Assembly: GCF_030143255.1 (NCBI RefSeq)
Contig: NZ_JARJNR010000004.1
Location: forward strand, 248,001 to 312,000
Length of the DNA stretch: 64,000 bases
Reading direction: 5' to 3'
Source of the DNA: Frigidibacter sp. SD6-1
GTDB lineage: Bacteria > Pseudomonadota > Alphaproteobacteria > Rhodobacterales > Rhodobacteraceae
Shown here: positions 1 to 7,901 of the stretch, in pieces
How positions within the stretch are numbered: the stretch's first letter is position 1
How the letters are laid out: the number at the start of each line of letters is the position of its first letter
The notes under the pieces: generated by a model
Told to the model about the DNA's origin: nothing
The model's input: the letters and a program-made list of their open reading frames with translations, nothing else
Database searches by the model: none
Program-made: the position numbers and the translations under genes

Positions 1-326
1 CGAAGGAAATGGAAATCGGCCGCTACTATCTGAAGAAGAAACATTACACCGCCGCGATCAACCGCTTCCGCGTGGTAGTGGAACAGTACCAGACGACGAC
101 CCACACGCCAGAGGCGCTGTACCGGCTGATCGAATGCTACCTCTCGCTCGGCATCGAGGACGAGGCGATGACGGCGGGCGCGATCCTTGGCTACAATTTC
201 CAGTCGACCGACTGGTATCAGGACGGCCACCGGCAGCTGACCAAGCGCGGCCTTGCGCCGAAGGCGCGCGGCGAAAACTGGCTTGCCTCGATCTATCGCC
301 AGATGATCAAGGGCGAATGGCTGTGA
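1..326 (+). CDS. bamD: Outer membrane assembly lipoprotein BamD, C-terminal part (5' end outside window)
   Basis: This is the last ~108 codons of a BamD/ComL family protein, a lipoprotein of the BAM complex that inserts beta-barrel proteins into the outer membrane. The visible part has TPR-like helices (YYLKKKHYTAAINRFRVVVE, then TPEALYRLIECYLSLG) typical of the family. The signal peptide and lipobox lie upstream of the window. The reading frame is open from base 3 and ends at TGA 324-326, 49 bases before recN; bamD next to recN is a common alphaproteobacterial arrangement and supports the call. Confidence 0.88.
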   Translation, partial: KEMEIGRYYLKKKHYTAAINRFRVVVEQYQTTTHTPEALYRLIECYLSLGIEDEAMTAGAILGYNFQSTDWYQDGHRQLTKRGLAPKARGENWLASIYRQMIKGEWL

Positions 327-375
327 GGCCCGCCGCGAGTGAGGGGGCGGCCTGACGGCCCTTTTGAGGGACGGA

Positions 376-2019
376 ATGCTCCGCACGCTCGATATCCGCG
401 ACATGCTCTTGATCGACCGGTTGGACCTGGAGTTCCGGCCCGGTCTCAACGTGCTGACCGGCGAGACGGGGGCGGGCAAGTCGATCCTTCTCGATTGTCT
501 GGGCTTCGTGCTGGGCTGGAAGGGCCGCGCCGATCTGGTGCGGCAGGGGGCGGCGCAGGGCGAGGTGACGGCGGTCTTCGATCTGCCCGAGGGCCACGCC
601 GCGCGCGCCGTTCTGTCCGGCGCGGGCATCGAAGCCGGGGACGAGCTGATCCTGCGGCGGGTGGTCACCGCCGAAGGGCGGCGCACCGCCTTCGTGAACG
701 ACCGGCGGACGACCGCAGAAGTGCTTCGCGACCTCTCGGACTGTCTGATCGAGCTTCATGGCCAGCATGACGACCGCGGCCTTCTGAACCCCCGCGGCCA
801 TCGCCAGATGCTCGACCTCTTCGCGGGCGCCGACACGGGCGCCGTGCGTGCCGCATGGGCGGCGATGCAGGCCGCCCGCGAGGCGCTGGCCGGGGCCGAG
901 GCCGGGGCAGCGGCCCTGAAGGCCGAGGAAGACTATCTGCGCCATGCGGTGGCCGAGCTTGACCGGCTGAACCCTGAGCCGGGCGAGGAGGCTGATCTCG
1001 ATAGCCGCCGCCGCATGATGCAGGCCGGGCAGCGCATCCGCGAGGATATCGCGCGTGCTGCGCAGGCCTTGGGCCCCGAGGGCGCCGAGGGGCTTCTGGC
1101 CGATGCCGGTCGCTGGCTGGAAGGCGCGGCGGACAAGGCCGAAGGCAGGCTTGACGCCGCACTTGCGGCGCTTGGCCGGGCGGTCACCGAGCTGGGCGAG
1201 GCCACGCAGGGTGTCGACGATTGCCTCGAGGCGCTCACCTGGGACCCGGCAGAGATGGAGCGGGTGGAGGAGCGCCTTTTCGCCATCCGGGCGCTTGCGC
1301 GCAAGCATGGCGTCCTGGCCGACGATCTGGGCGCTTTCGCGGAAGAGATGCGCGGCAAGCTTGAGCGGCTCGACGGGGCCACGGGCAATCTCAAGGCACT
1401 TGGCCTTGCCGTGAAGGCCACCGAGAATGCCTATGAGGCGGCGGCCAATGGCCTGTCGGCCACGCGCGGCAAGGCGGCAGGGGCGCTCGACACGGCAATC
1501 GCCGCAGAACTGGCGCCCTTGAAGATGGAACGCGCGCATTTCGAAACCCGCATCACCGCCGCCGATCCGGGGCCGGAGGGGCGCGATCAGGTGGAATTCA
1601 CCGTCGCCACCAACCCTGGCGCCCCGGCTGGTGCCCTGAACCGCATTGCGTCCGGGGGCGAACTGTCGCGCTTCCTCCTCGCGCTCAAGGTCGCGCTCGC
1701 GCGCGGCGGCGAGGCACTGACGATGATCTTCGACGAGATCGACCGGGGCGTGGGCGGCGCCACCGCAGATGCCGTCGGCCGACGCCTCGCCCGGCTGGCC
1801 GAGGGCGCGCAGATTCTCGTCGTCACGCACAGCCCCCAGGTGGCCGCGCGCGGCGCCCATCACTGGCGGGTGGAAAAGCGGGTCTCGGGGCAGATGGCCA
1901 CATCGACAGTCCTGTCGCTTTCCCAAGAGGAGCGTGTGGCGGAACTCGCCCGCATGCTGGCGGGCGAAAAAGTCACCGACGCGGCGCGCGACGCCGCCCG
2001 CGCCTTGCTGGTCGGCTGA
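376..2019 (+). CDS. recN: DNA repair protein RecN
   Basis: RecN is an SMC-like ATPase acting in recombinational repair of double-strand breaks. At 547 residues it has the usual family length. The Walker A motif GETGAGKS lies at residues 29-36, the ABC signature (ASGGELSRF) near 425, Walker B (MIFDEIDRGVGG) near 450 and a D/H-loop (VVTHSPQVAA) after it; the middle is Ala/Glu-rich and should form the coiled coil. I chose ATG 376 rather than the in-frame TTG 364 because GAGG sits at a normal distance before it and the protein then begins MLRTLDIRDM as RecN proteins do. Confidence 0.96.
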   Translation: MLRTLDIRDMLLIDRLDLEFRPGLNVLTGETGAGKSILLDCLGFVLGWKGRADLVRQGAAQGEVTAVFDLPEGHAARAVLSGAGIEAGDELILRRVVTAEGRRTAFVNDRRTTAEVLRDLSDCLIELHGQHDDRGLLNPRGHRQMLDLFAGADTGAVRAAWAAMQAAREALAGAEAGAAALKAEEDYLRHAVAELDRLNPEPGEEADLDSRRRMMQAGQRIREDIARAAQALGPEGAEGLLADAGRWLEGAADKAEGRLDAALAALGRAVTELGEATQGVDDCLEALTWDPAEMERVEERLFAIRALARKHGVLADDLGAFAEEMRGKLERLDGATGNLKALGLAVKATENAYEAAANGLSATRGKAAGALDTAIAAELAPLKMERAHFETRITAADPGPEGRDQVEFTVATNPGAPAGALNRIASGGELSRFLLALKVALARGGEALTMIFDEIDRGVGGATADAVGRRLARLAEGAQILVVTHSPQVAARGAHHWRVEKRVSGQMATSTVLSLSQEERVAELARMLAGEKVTDAARDAARALLVG

Positions 2020-2097
2020 GAGATTCGCCAAGGCGGTGAGTGCCTCTTCGAAAGGCTTAGCAGGAGACCAAGCCAAAGGGTCAAGTCGCTAGGATGA

Positions 2098-2181
2098 TGG
2101 TGGGCGACCCTGGAATCGAACCAGGCACGAGTCGCCTCGGCGGAGTTACAGTCCGCTGCCGCACCTTGCAGCACGTCGCCC
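2098..2181 (-). tRNA. tRNA-Tyr (GTA)
   Basis: Read on the minus strand, GGGCGAC pairs with GTCGCCC as the acceptor stem, followed by discriminator A and an encoded CCA. The anticodon arm GCGGA-CTGTAAC-TCCGC shows GTA. A variable arm of about 14 bases (CGAG/CTCG stem) makes it class II, as expected for bacterial tRNA-Tyr. The T arm is CCTGG-TTCGATT-CCAGG. It is divergent from rlmB. Confidence 0.95.
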
Positions 2182-2323
2182 ACTGGCGGGCTGAATACGC
2201 GGGGGGGCGGGGGGCGTCAAGGCGGAAATTCTGTGCCGAAGGGCGCGCTTGGTTGCGGTGTGGCCTTGCGCCCGGGGGCGCCTCCGTTTCATTGTGCGCG
2301 GCCAGAAACGGAAGGACCCGCGC

Positions 2324-3112
2324 ATGAAAAAGCCCGATTGGGTGATCGAGAAGGAACGCGCCAAGCGCGCGGCCGCGACCGAGACGGTCTGGCTTTTCGG
2401 CCTGCATGCGGTGCGCGATGCGCTGCTTAACCCCGCACGGGCGAAGCTGCGTCTGGTGGTGACGAAGAACGCCGCCGACAAGCTTGCCGAGGCGATCGGC
2501 GCGTCGGGGCTCGCGCCCGAGGTCGTCGAGCCGCGCCGCTTTGACGCCCAGGTGCCGCTGGAGCCGGAAAATGTCCATCAGGGGGCGGCGCTCGAGGTGA
2601 GGCCGCTCAACTGGGGCAAGCTCGCCGACATCGCGGTCAGCGGGAAGGGCGCGCCGCTTCTGGTTCTGCTCGACCGGGTGACGGACCCGCACAATGTGGG
2701 GGCGATCCTCAGATCGTCGGAAGTGTTCGGTGCGCGCGCCGTGGTGGCGCCCTTGCGCCATTCCGCGCCCGAGACCGGCGCGCTTGCCAAGACCGCGAGC
2801 GGGGCGCTGGAGCGTCAGCCCTACCTCAGGATCGGCAATCTGGCCGATGCGATGGAGGAGCTGAAAGACATGGGCTATGTTCTGCTTGGCCTCGACGGTC
2901 AGGCCGAGGTGACGCTGGGCGAGGCTCTGGCCGAGGTGGGCGACAGGCCGCTTGGCCTTGTCCTCGGCGCCGAGGGACCGGGCCTGCGCGAGCGGACGCG
3001 CACGACCTGCGACCGGCTGGTCAGGATTCCTTACGGCGGCGGGTTCGGATCGCTCAATGTTTCAAACGCGGCGGCGGTTTCGCTTTATGCGGCGTCAATC
3101 CGGCCCCGGTAG
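2324..3112 (+). CDS. rlmB: SpoU/TrmH-family 23S rRNA 2'-O-methyltransferase (RlmB type)
   Basis: A 262-residue SPOUT methyltransferase. An N-terminal substrate-binding domain (LFGLHAVRDALLN) precedes the SpoU catalytic domain with its three motifs: DRVTDPHNVGAILRS near 116, LVLGAEGPGL near 213 and SLNVSNAAAVSLY near 242. The family 2'-O-methylates guanosine in 23S rRNA (Gm2251 for RlmB). ATG 2324 follows a GGAAGGA ribosome site; the longer frame upstream overlaps the tRNA leader and lacks family similarity. Which RNA position is modified cannot be told from sequence alone. Confidence 0.92.
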   Translation: MKKPDWVIEKERAKRAAATETVWLFGLHAVRDALLNPARAKLRLVVTKNAADKLAEAIGASGLAPEVVEPRRFDAQVPLEPENVHQGAALEVRPLNWGKLADIAVSGKGAPLLVLLDRVTDPHNVGAILRSSEVFGARAVVAPLRHSAPETGALAKTASGALERQPYLRIGNLADAMEELKDMGYVLLGLDGQAEVTLGEALAEVGDRPLGLVLGAEGPGLRERTRTTCDRLVRIPYGGGFGSLNVSNAAAVSLYAASIRPR

Positions 3113-3236
3113 CGGCGATTGTGTCACGGCGGTCACCCTCGCGGTCACGCGCCATCACGCTTGCGGGAGGCCTATTCCCTTGAAGACGCGCCGGGGGCAT
3201 TTTTCCGTCCAGCATCGTTGTGGAGGGACAATTCGG

Positions 3237-3683
3237 ATGATGGTGCGCATGAAGCTCGGCGCCCTTGCCGCGGCCGCTCTGATGCCGTTCGCCGCGCTTT
3301 CCGAGGACAGGGAGGTCTACGCTCCGGGCGGTATCGCCATGTCCGGCTATGACGTCGTGGCCTATTTCACCGACGGCGCCCCGGTCGAGGGCGAGGCGGG
3401 CAATGCGGTGATCTGGCGTGGTGTCACCTGGTATTTCGCCAGCCCCGAGGCGCTGATGTCCTTCGAGATGGACCCGGAGGCCTATGCGCCGCAGTTCGGC
3501 GGCCATTGCGCCTATGGGCTGTCGGAGGGGCATATCGCCGCCCCGGCGCCGACCGCCTTCTTCATCCATGACGGCAAGCTCTATTTCATGCATACCGACG
3601 CGCTGCTGGCCGCGATGGCTGCGCGCCTGCCCGAGATCGTGGCGGCGGCCGAAGGCAGATGGGCCTCGCTTGACGGCTATTGA
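3237..3683 (+). CDS. Exported YHS-domain protein
   Basis: A 148-residue protein with a signal peptide (MKLGALAAAALMPFAALSE) followed by a YHS-type domain: GIAMSGYDVVAYFTDGAPV, then FASPEALMSFEMDPEAYAPQFGG and CAYGLSEG. YHS domains are small folds often linked to metal binding; here one Cys and a His pair (GGHCAYG) are kept. ATG 3237 and the next ATG 3240 both follow GGAGGGA at 3222-3228. Substrate and partner are unknown. Two terminator hairpins lie downstream at 3821-3888. Confidence 0.8.
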   Translation: MMVRMKLGALAAAALMPFAALSEDREVYAPGGIAMSGYDVVAYFTDGAPVEGEAGNAVIWRGVTWYFASPEALMSFEMDPEAYAPQFGGHCAYGLSEGHIAAPAPTAFFIHDGKLYFMHTDALLAAMAARLPEIVAAAEGRWASLDGY

Positions 3684-3820
3684 GCGCCGGTCGGGGCGCG
3701 CGCGTGATCACGATCGGGCGAGCGGCCTTTTACGCAGGCTTTACAATCCTACATCAGGATAGTGAGGCCGGCCCCGGAACAGCCGTGCCTCAGCTCACTG
3801 TCCCTCGTTCCGCGACTGGC

Positions 3821-3849
3821 GCCCGGCCCCTGGCCCGGGCGCTTTTTTT
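3821..3849 (+). terminator. Rho-independent terminator 1 of a tandem pair
   Basis: GCCCGG and CCGGGC arms are separated by a C/T/G-rich loop and followed by GC and a run of seven T. It lies 137 bases after the YHS gene stop. Confidence 0.75.
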
Positions 3850-3859
3850 GACGGCGATC

Positions 3860-3888
3860 GCCCGGCCCCTGGCCCCGGGCGCTTTTTC
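3860..3888 (+). terminator. Rho-independent terminator 2, near-copy of the first
   Basis: It has the same arms and loop as the hairpin 39 bases upstream, with one extra C, followed by GC and five T. It ends only 15 bases before the ATG of the next gene, so it also sits in that gene's leader. Confidence 0.7.
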
Positions 3889-3903
3889 TGGGAAGGATGG
3901 CAC

Positions 3904-4335
3904 ATGACGAACCCCAGTGACGAGATCATCAGGGCGATTCTCACCTCTGTCCGCTCGGTGGCGGTGGTGGGTTGGTCGCCCAACCCCGAGCGACCCTCGC
4001 ACGGGGTCGCGGATTTCCTGAAGGCGCGCGGCATGCGGATGATTCCGGTCAACCCGGGCCAGGCCGGCCAGACCTATGGCGGCGAGCGGGTCGCCGGGGC
4101 GCTGGGCGATATTCCCAGGGACGCGCGGGTCGAGATGGTCGATATCTTCCGCCGGTCGGAAGCGGTGCCGGAAATCGTCGATCAAGCTTTGGCCGCGCTG
4201 CCGGACCTCAGAGTCATCTGGATGCAGCTCGGCGTTTCCCACCCCGAGGCGGCGGCGAAGGCGCGGGCGGCTGGGGTCACGGTGATCGAGAACCTTTGTC
4301 CGAAGATCGAGGCGCGGCGGCTGGGGCTTGCCTGA
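3904..4335 (+). CDS. CoA-binding domain protein (YccU family)
   Basis: A 143-residue single-domain protein with a Rossmann-type CoA-binding fold: SVAVVGWSPNPERPSHGVADFL near residues 17-38 is the nucleotide loop, followed by MIPVNPGQAG, VDIFRRSEAVPEIV, VIWMQLGVSHPEAA and VIENLCPKIE, all family landmarks. Proteins of this family resemble the N-terminal part of succinyl-CoA synthetase but their role is not established. ATG 3904 follows GGGAAGGA. The second of two terminators ends 15 bases upstream, so any transcript reading this gene must either start very close or pass the terminators. Confidence 0.85.
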   Translation: MTNPSDEIIRAILTSVRSVAVVGWSPNPERPSHGVADFLKARGMRMIPVNPGQAGQTYGGERVAGALGDIPRDARVEMVDIFRRSEAVPEIVDQALAALPDLRVIWMQLGVSHPEAAAKARAAGVTVIENLCPKIEARRLGLA

Positions 4336-4404
4336 CCGTCGGGATCCTCCAATCATGGCGTGATCCAGCGGAGCCGCGCCTTGCGGCGCGGCAAGACTGT
4401 TCTG

Positions 4405-4455
4405 GCGCGGCTTTGCCGCGCGGCCTCCGGCGGGAGTATTTCGGGACAGAAAGTG
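4405..4455 (+). repeat. Bipartite intergenic repeat, family A copy 1
   Basis: A GC hairpin (GCGCGGC-TTT-GCCGCGC, 4405-4421) is followed by GGCCTCCGGCGGGAGTATTT and then CGGGACAGAAAGTG. The tail abuts the stop codon of the arsC-like gene. The same tail occurs at 8821-8838, 18926-18945 and, inverted, at 19062-19083. Confidence 0.75.
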
Positions 4456-4800
4456 TCACAGGATCGCGAGAACGGCCTCAGGGGGGCGGCCGAGGGCGGC
4501 CTTGCCGTTCGCGATCAGAAGGGGCCGTTCGATCAGGCGCGGGTGGGCGGCCATGGCGGCGATGAGGTCAGCTTCGTCCGAGGCGTGACTGAGGCCGAGG
4601 TCGCGGAACTCTGCCTCGACGGTGCGGACGAGAGCGATGGCGGGCTGGCCGAGAAGGGTAAGCGCCGCGTGGATTTCATCGGCCGAGGGTGGGTCCTCGA
4701 GATAGAGGCGGATGGTCGGGCGATGGCCCTGCGCCTCGAGAAGCGCGAGCGTTTCGCGCGATTTCGTGCAGCGCGGGTTATGCCAGAGCGTCAGGGTCAG
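4456..4800 (-). CDS. ArsC-family (glutaredoxin-type) reductase, probable CTG start
   Basis: A 114-residue thioredoxin-fold protein read on the minus strand: (M)[17 protein letters not shown] has the ArsC active-site pattern with Cys11, and the rest ([43 protein letters not shown]) follows the arsenate reductase/Spx family, where IERP and GRPPE are typical. No ATG, GTG or TTG exists in frame near the 5' end; the best start is CTG 4800-4798, which overlaps the pyrD TGA as CTGA, where neighbouring genes use ATGA or GTGA. Whether it reduces arsenate is not shown, since no ars genes are nearby. It is the last gene of the DUF952-pyrD operon. Confidence 0.82.
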   Translation of the reverse strand: MTLTLWHNPRCTKSRETLALLEAQGHRPTIRLYLEDPPSADEIHAALTLLGQPAIALVRTVEAEFRDLGLSHASDEADLIAAMAAHPRLIERPLLIANGKAALGRPPEAVLAIL

Positions 4801-5858
4801 AGCCAGTTCCCCCGTCCGGTGCCGACCGCCTCGGCGACAGTGGCAAACCCGTCGCGCGCGAGGAGCGCATCAAGCCCGCGCGCGATCTCGGGGATGAGCG
4901 AGAGGCCGCGATAGACCATCGCCGAATAGAGTTGCACGGCGGAAGCGCCCGCACGGATCTTCTGGTAGGCCTGATCGGCGCTGCCGATGCCGCCGACGCC
5001 AATGAGCGGCAGGCGGCCTTCGGTCAGGTGCGACAGCCGGGCGAGGACGCGGGTCGAGCGATCGAAGAGCGGCGCGCCGGAAAGCCCGCCCGTCTCGGCC
5101 GCGTGACGGCTCTTCAGCCCGTCGCGGGCGAGCGTGGTGTTGGTGGCGATGATCCCGTCGATGCCGCTTGCGAGCGCCACTTCGGCCAGGTCTTCCAGTT
5201 CGGCAGGCGAGAGGTCGGGCGCGATCTTGAGGAAGAGGGCCGGGCGGTTCGCGAGGCCTGCCCGGACCTCGACCACACCGGCAAGGAGCGCCGCGAGCGC
5301 CGCCTTGCCCTGCAGGTCGCGCAGTTTTTCGGTATTGGGGGAGGAGACATTGACCGTGGCGAAATCGACATGCGGGCCGCAGTGCGCCAGCACGCGGGCG
5401 AAGTCGGCGGCGCGGTCGGCGCTGTCCTTGTTGGCGCCGAGATTGAGGCCAACCGGAACGGCGGTCTTCCGGCGCCGGGCGAGGCGGGCGCCGATCGCCT
5501 CCATGCCCTGGTTGTTGAAGCCGAAGCGGTTGATCACCGCCCGGTCTTCGGTGAGGCGGAAAAGGCGCGGCTTCGGGTTGCCGGGCTGCGGGCGCGGAGT
5601 GGCGGCGCCCACTTCGATGAAGCCGAAGCCCGCGCGGGCGAGCGGCGCAATCGCTTCGGCATTCTTGTCATAGCCAGCGGCAAGACCCACCGGGTTCGGA
5701 AGGGCGAGGCCCGCGACACTCGCGGCGAGGCGTGGCGAGGTGACGGGGCCGGGCAAGGGCGCCAGCCCCATGGCCAGGGCGCGCAGCGACAGGCCGTGTG
5801 CACGTTCGGGATCGCAGCGGTGAAGGGCGGCCAGCGCCGCGCGTTCGATAAGCTTCAC
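4797..5858 (-). CDS. pyrD: Dihydroorotate dehydrogenase (quinone), class 2
   Basis: A 353-residue PyrD converting dihydroorotate to orotate in pyrimidine synthesis with membrane quinone as acceptor. Class 2 features are visible: an N-terminal helical extension ([20 protein letters not shown]), [57 protein letters not shown] with the catalytic Ser loop, KIAPDLS, and GVGGI near the C-terminus. It begins at GTG 5858, overlapping the DUF952 stop as GTGA, and its own stop overlaps the arsC-like gene, so three genes appear translationally coupled. Confidence 0.96.
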   Translation of the reverse strand: MKLIERAALAALHRCDPERAHGLSLRALAMGLAPLPGPVTSPRLAASVAGLALPNPVGLAAGYDKNAEAIAPLARAGFGFIEVGAATPRPQPGNPKPRLFRLTEDRAVINRFGFNNQGMEAIGARLARRRKTAVPVGLNLGANKDSADRAADFARVLAHCGPHVDFATVNVSSPNTEKLRDLQGKAALAALLAGVVEVRAGLANRPALFLKIAPDLSPAELEDLAEVALASGIDGIIATNTTLARDGLKSRHAAETGGLSGAPLFDRSTRVLARLSHLTEGRLPLIGVGGIGSADQAYQKIRAGASAVQLYSAMVYRGLSLIPEIARGLDALLARDGFATVAEAVGTGRGNWL

Positions 5859-6193
5859 AACACGCCTTCGGGAAAGATATGGCCAACCGCGCCCAAGGGC
5901 AGGGACTTGTCCCAGACGACATCAGAGAGGCGAAGTGGCCGGTAAAGATGGGGAAAGAGCGCGCCACCGCGCGATGGTTCCCATTTCAGATCGGCACCCA
6001 GACGGTCGGGATCGACCGCAACCAGCACCAGATCGCTTTCGGAGGCGAAATGTTTCGCGGCCGTCTCGGTCACCTGGGCGGGGGTCGAGAAATGGATATA
6101 GCCGTCGGCCAGATCGACGGGCGCGCCCAAGGTTTCGCCTGCCTTGCGGAAGGCGTCCCATTCGGGTCTGCGGAAGATCTTCAGGATCAGCAT
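5855..6193 (-). CDS. DUF952 family protein
   Basis: A 112-residue cytosolic protein: [19 protein letters not shown], then [56 protein letters not shown]. These are the conserved DUF952 blocks (DGFIH.S, LKWE.SRGG..FPHLY). The fold resembles ADP-ribosyl-transfer-like proteins, but the function is unknown. ATG 6193 was chosen over the 53-codon longer frame, which runs into the divergent promoter region. It is the first gene of an operon with pyrD and the arsC-like gene. Confidence 0.82.
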   Translation of the reverse strand: MLILKIFRRPEWDAFRKAGETLGAPVDLADGYIHFSTPAQVTETAAKHFASESDLVLVAVDPDRLGADLKWEPSRGGALFPHLYRPLRLSDVVWDKSLPLGAVGHIFPEGVL

Positions 6194-6239
6194 GGCGCGC
6201 TCTTGCCCTGTCAGGGGCCCGCCGGTCAAGCCTGTCGCG

Positions 6240-6254
6240 CTGTCGTTACGACAG
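6240..6254. promoter_or_regulatory. Perfect 15-base palindrome, candidate operator
   Basis: CTGTCG-TTA-CGACAG lies between the divergent starts of the DUF952-pyrD operon (6193) and the nucleotidase homologue (6322). Its size and place suit a dimeric repressor, but no regulator is known. Confidence 0.35.
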
Positions 6255-6321
6255 GTGCAATAGTCTTTGACAGGGCGGCGGCCGCGCCGCACGATCCTTA
6301 ATCGAGTCTTCAGGGAGATTG

Positions 6322-7839
6322 ATGATGAAAAGAACAAGCTCGCATTTGTCATTGGCGGCGCTTGCCGTTGCCGCGGGTTTTGCCGCGATGCCCGCAGCGG
6401 CGGAGACGGTGAAGCTGACGCTTCTGGGCGTCGGCGATGTCTACAATTTCGAGGAAGAGGACGGTCGGGGCGGTTTTGCGCGGCTGAATGCGGTCGCGAA
6501 GGCCGAACGCGCGGCCAACCCCAACACGCTTTATCTCTTCGACGGCGACATGCTGTCGCCCTCGCTGATGTCGGGCTTCGACAAGGGCCAGAATACCATC
6601 GATTTCACCAATCTGGTGCCGTTCGACCTCGCCGTGCCCGGCAACCACGAATTCGACTTCGGGCCGGAGAATTTTGTCGAGAAGGTCAATGCCTCGAATT
6701 ACCCTTGGGCCGCCATCAATATCACCAATGCCGATGGCTCGGCCGTCGAGGGGCTGGGCGGGGTGATGGTGAAGGAAGTGGGCGGGCTCAAGGTCGCGCT
6801 CATTCCGGTGGCGCAGGATACCTCGCCCACCGTTTCCTCGACCGGCGATCTGAAATTCCTGCCGACCGTCGATACGGCGGTGGCGGCGGCCAAGCAGGCG
6901 CGCGATGACGGTGCCGATATCGTCGTGGGCGTGGTGCAGACCGACATGGAAAACGACCGGGCGCTGATCAAGAGCCATGCGTTCGACGTGATCCTGTCGG
7001 GCGACGATCATTCCTATGCGACCGCCTATGACGGGGTGACGGCCTATGTCGAGACCTCGATCGACGGGCAGTTCCTGTCGCCGGTCGATCTGTTCGTCAC
7101 GGTCGAGGAAAAGGACGGAAAGCGCGACATCGAATGGTATCCGCATTTCCGCTTCATCGACACGGCGGACGTGGAGCCCGATGCCGACAGCAAGGCGCTC
7201 GCCGACAAGTTCGCCGCGCAGATGGACGAGACGCTCGGGGTCGAGATCGGCACGCTCGAAGGCGGGCTCGACAGCCGCCGCAATGTGGTGCGCGGCGAAG
7301 AGGCGACGATGGGCAACCTGATCGCCGATGCGATGCGCGACCAGACCGGCGCCGATATCGCGATCATGAACGGCGGCGGCATCCGGGGCGACCGGACCTA
7401 TGACGCGGGCGCCAAGCTTACCCGTCGCGATATCCTGAGCGAACTGCCGTTCGGCAATGTGACCGTGGTGACCGAGCTGCCGGGCAGCCAGGTGCTGGCG
7501 GCGCTGGAAAACGGCGTGAGCCAGGTCGAGAAGGGGGCGGGCCGTTTCCCGCAGGTTTCGGGCCTGACCTATGCGTTCGATGCCTCGGCCGAGGCCGGAA
7601 GCCGCGTGTCCGAGGTTATGGTCGGTGGCGCGGCCCTGGAGGCCGACAAGCTCTACAAGGTTGCGGTCAATGATTACATCCTCGGCGGCGGCGACGGTTA
7701 CGCGGCGCTTGGCGGTGGACGGATCGTGACTGACGGGCCGACCGGCACGCTCGTGGCAAATGACGTGATGGCCTATGTCGAGAAGCTCGGGACCGTGAAC
7801 GTGGCGCTTGACGGGCGGATCAGGAAGCTCGGTCAATAA
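6322..7839 (+). CDS. Exported metallophosphatase/5'-nucleotidase homologue with altered metal site
   Basis: A 505-residue periplasmic protein with a signal peptide ending near AAAE (28). The N-terminal calcineurin-like domain shows GDMLSPSL (Asp76) and PGNHEFDFG (Asn108, His109), and the C-terminal 5'-nucleotidase domain shows GNLIADAMRD, NGGGIRGD and DYILGGGDGY. The usual first Asp-x-His reads GDVYN (Asp39, Tyr41) and the usual Gly-His-x-His reads GDDH (228-230), so several metal ligands differ from UshA-type enzymes. It may act on a different substrate or metal, or be weakly active. ATG 6322 follows AGGGAGA; ATG 6325 is an alternative. Confidence 0.83.
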   Translation: MMKRTSSHLSLAALAVAAGFAAMPAAAETVKLTLLGVGDVYNFEEEDGRGGFARLNAVAKAERAANPNTLYLFDGDMLSPSLMSGFDKGQNTIDFTNLVPFDLAVPGNHEFDFGPENFVEKVNASNYPWAAINITNADGSAVEGLGGVMVKEVGGLKVALIPVAQDTSPTVSSTGDLKFLPTVDTAVAAAKQARDDGADIVVGVVQTDMENDRALIKSHAFDVILSGDDHSYATAYDGVTAYVETSIDGQFLSPVDLFVTVEEKDGKRDIEWYPHFRFIDTADVEPDADSKALADKFAAQMDETLGVEIGTLEGGLDSRRNVVRGEEATMGNLIADAMRDQTGADIAIMNGGGIRGDRTYDAGAKLTRRDILSELPFGNVTVVTELPGSQVLAALENGVSQVEKGAGRFPQVSGLTYAFDASAEAGSRVSEVMVGGAALEADKLYKVAVNDYILGGGDGYAALGGGRIVTDGPTGTLVANDVMAYVEKLGTVNVALDGRIRKLGQ

Positions 7840-7901
7840 GGGCCGGGCCGCTCATCGGCCCTGACAGGCCTCTTCGCTGGGAAACCGCCGAAGAGCGCAT
7901 G

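Noticed and set aside
307-2076. 589-codon open frame on the minus strand opposite recN
   Set aside because: It mirrors recN, which has all its motifs; the antisense product is rich in His/Arg/Gly/Pro and shows no domain. High GC creates such long frames.
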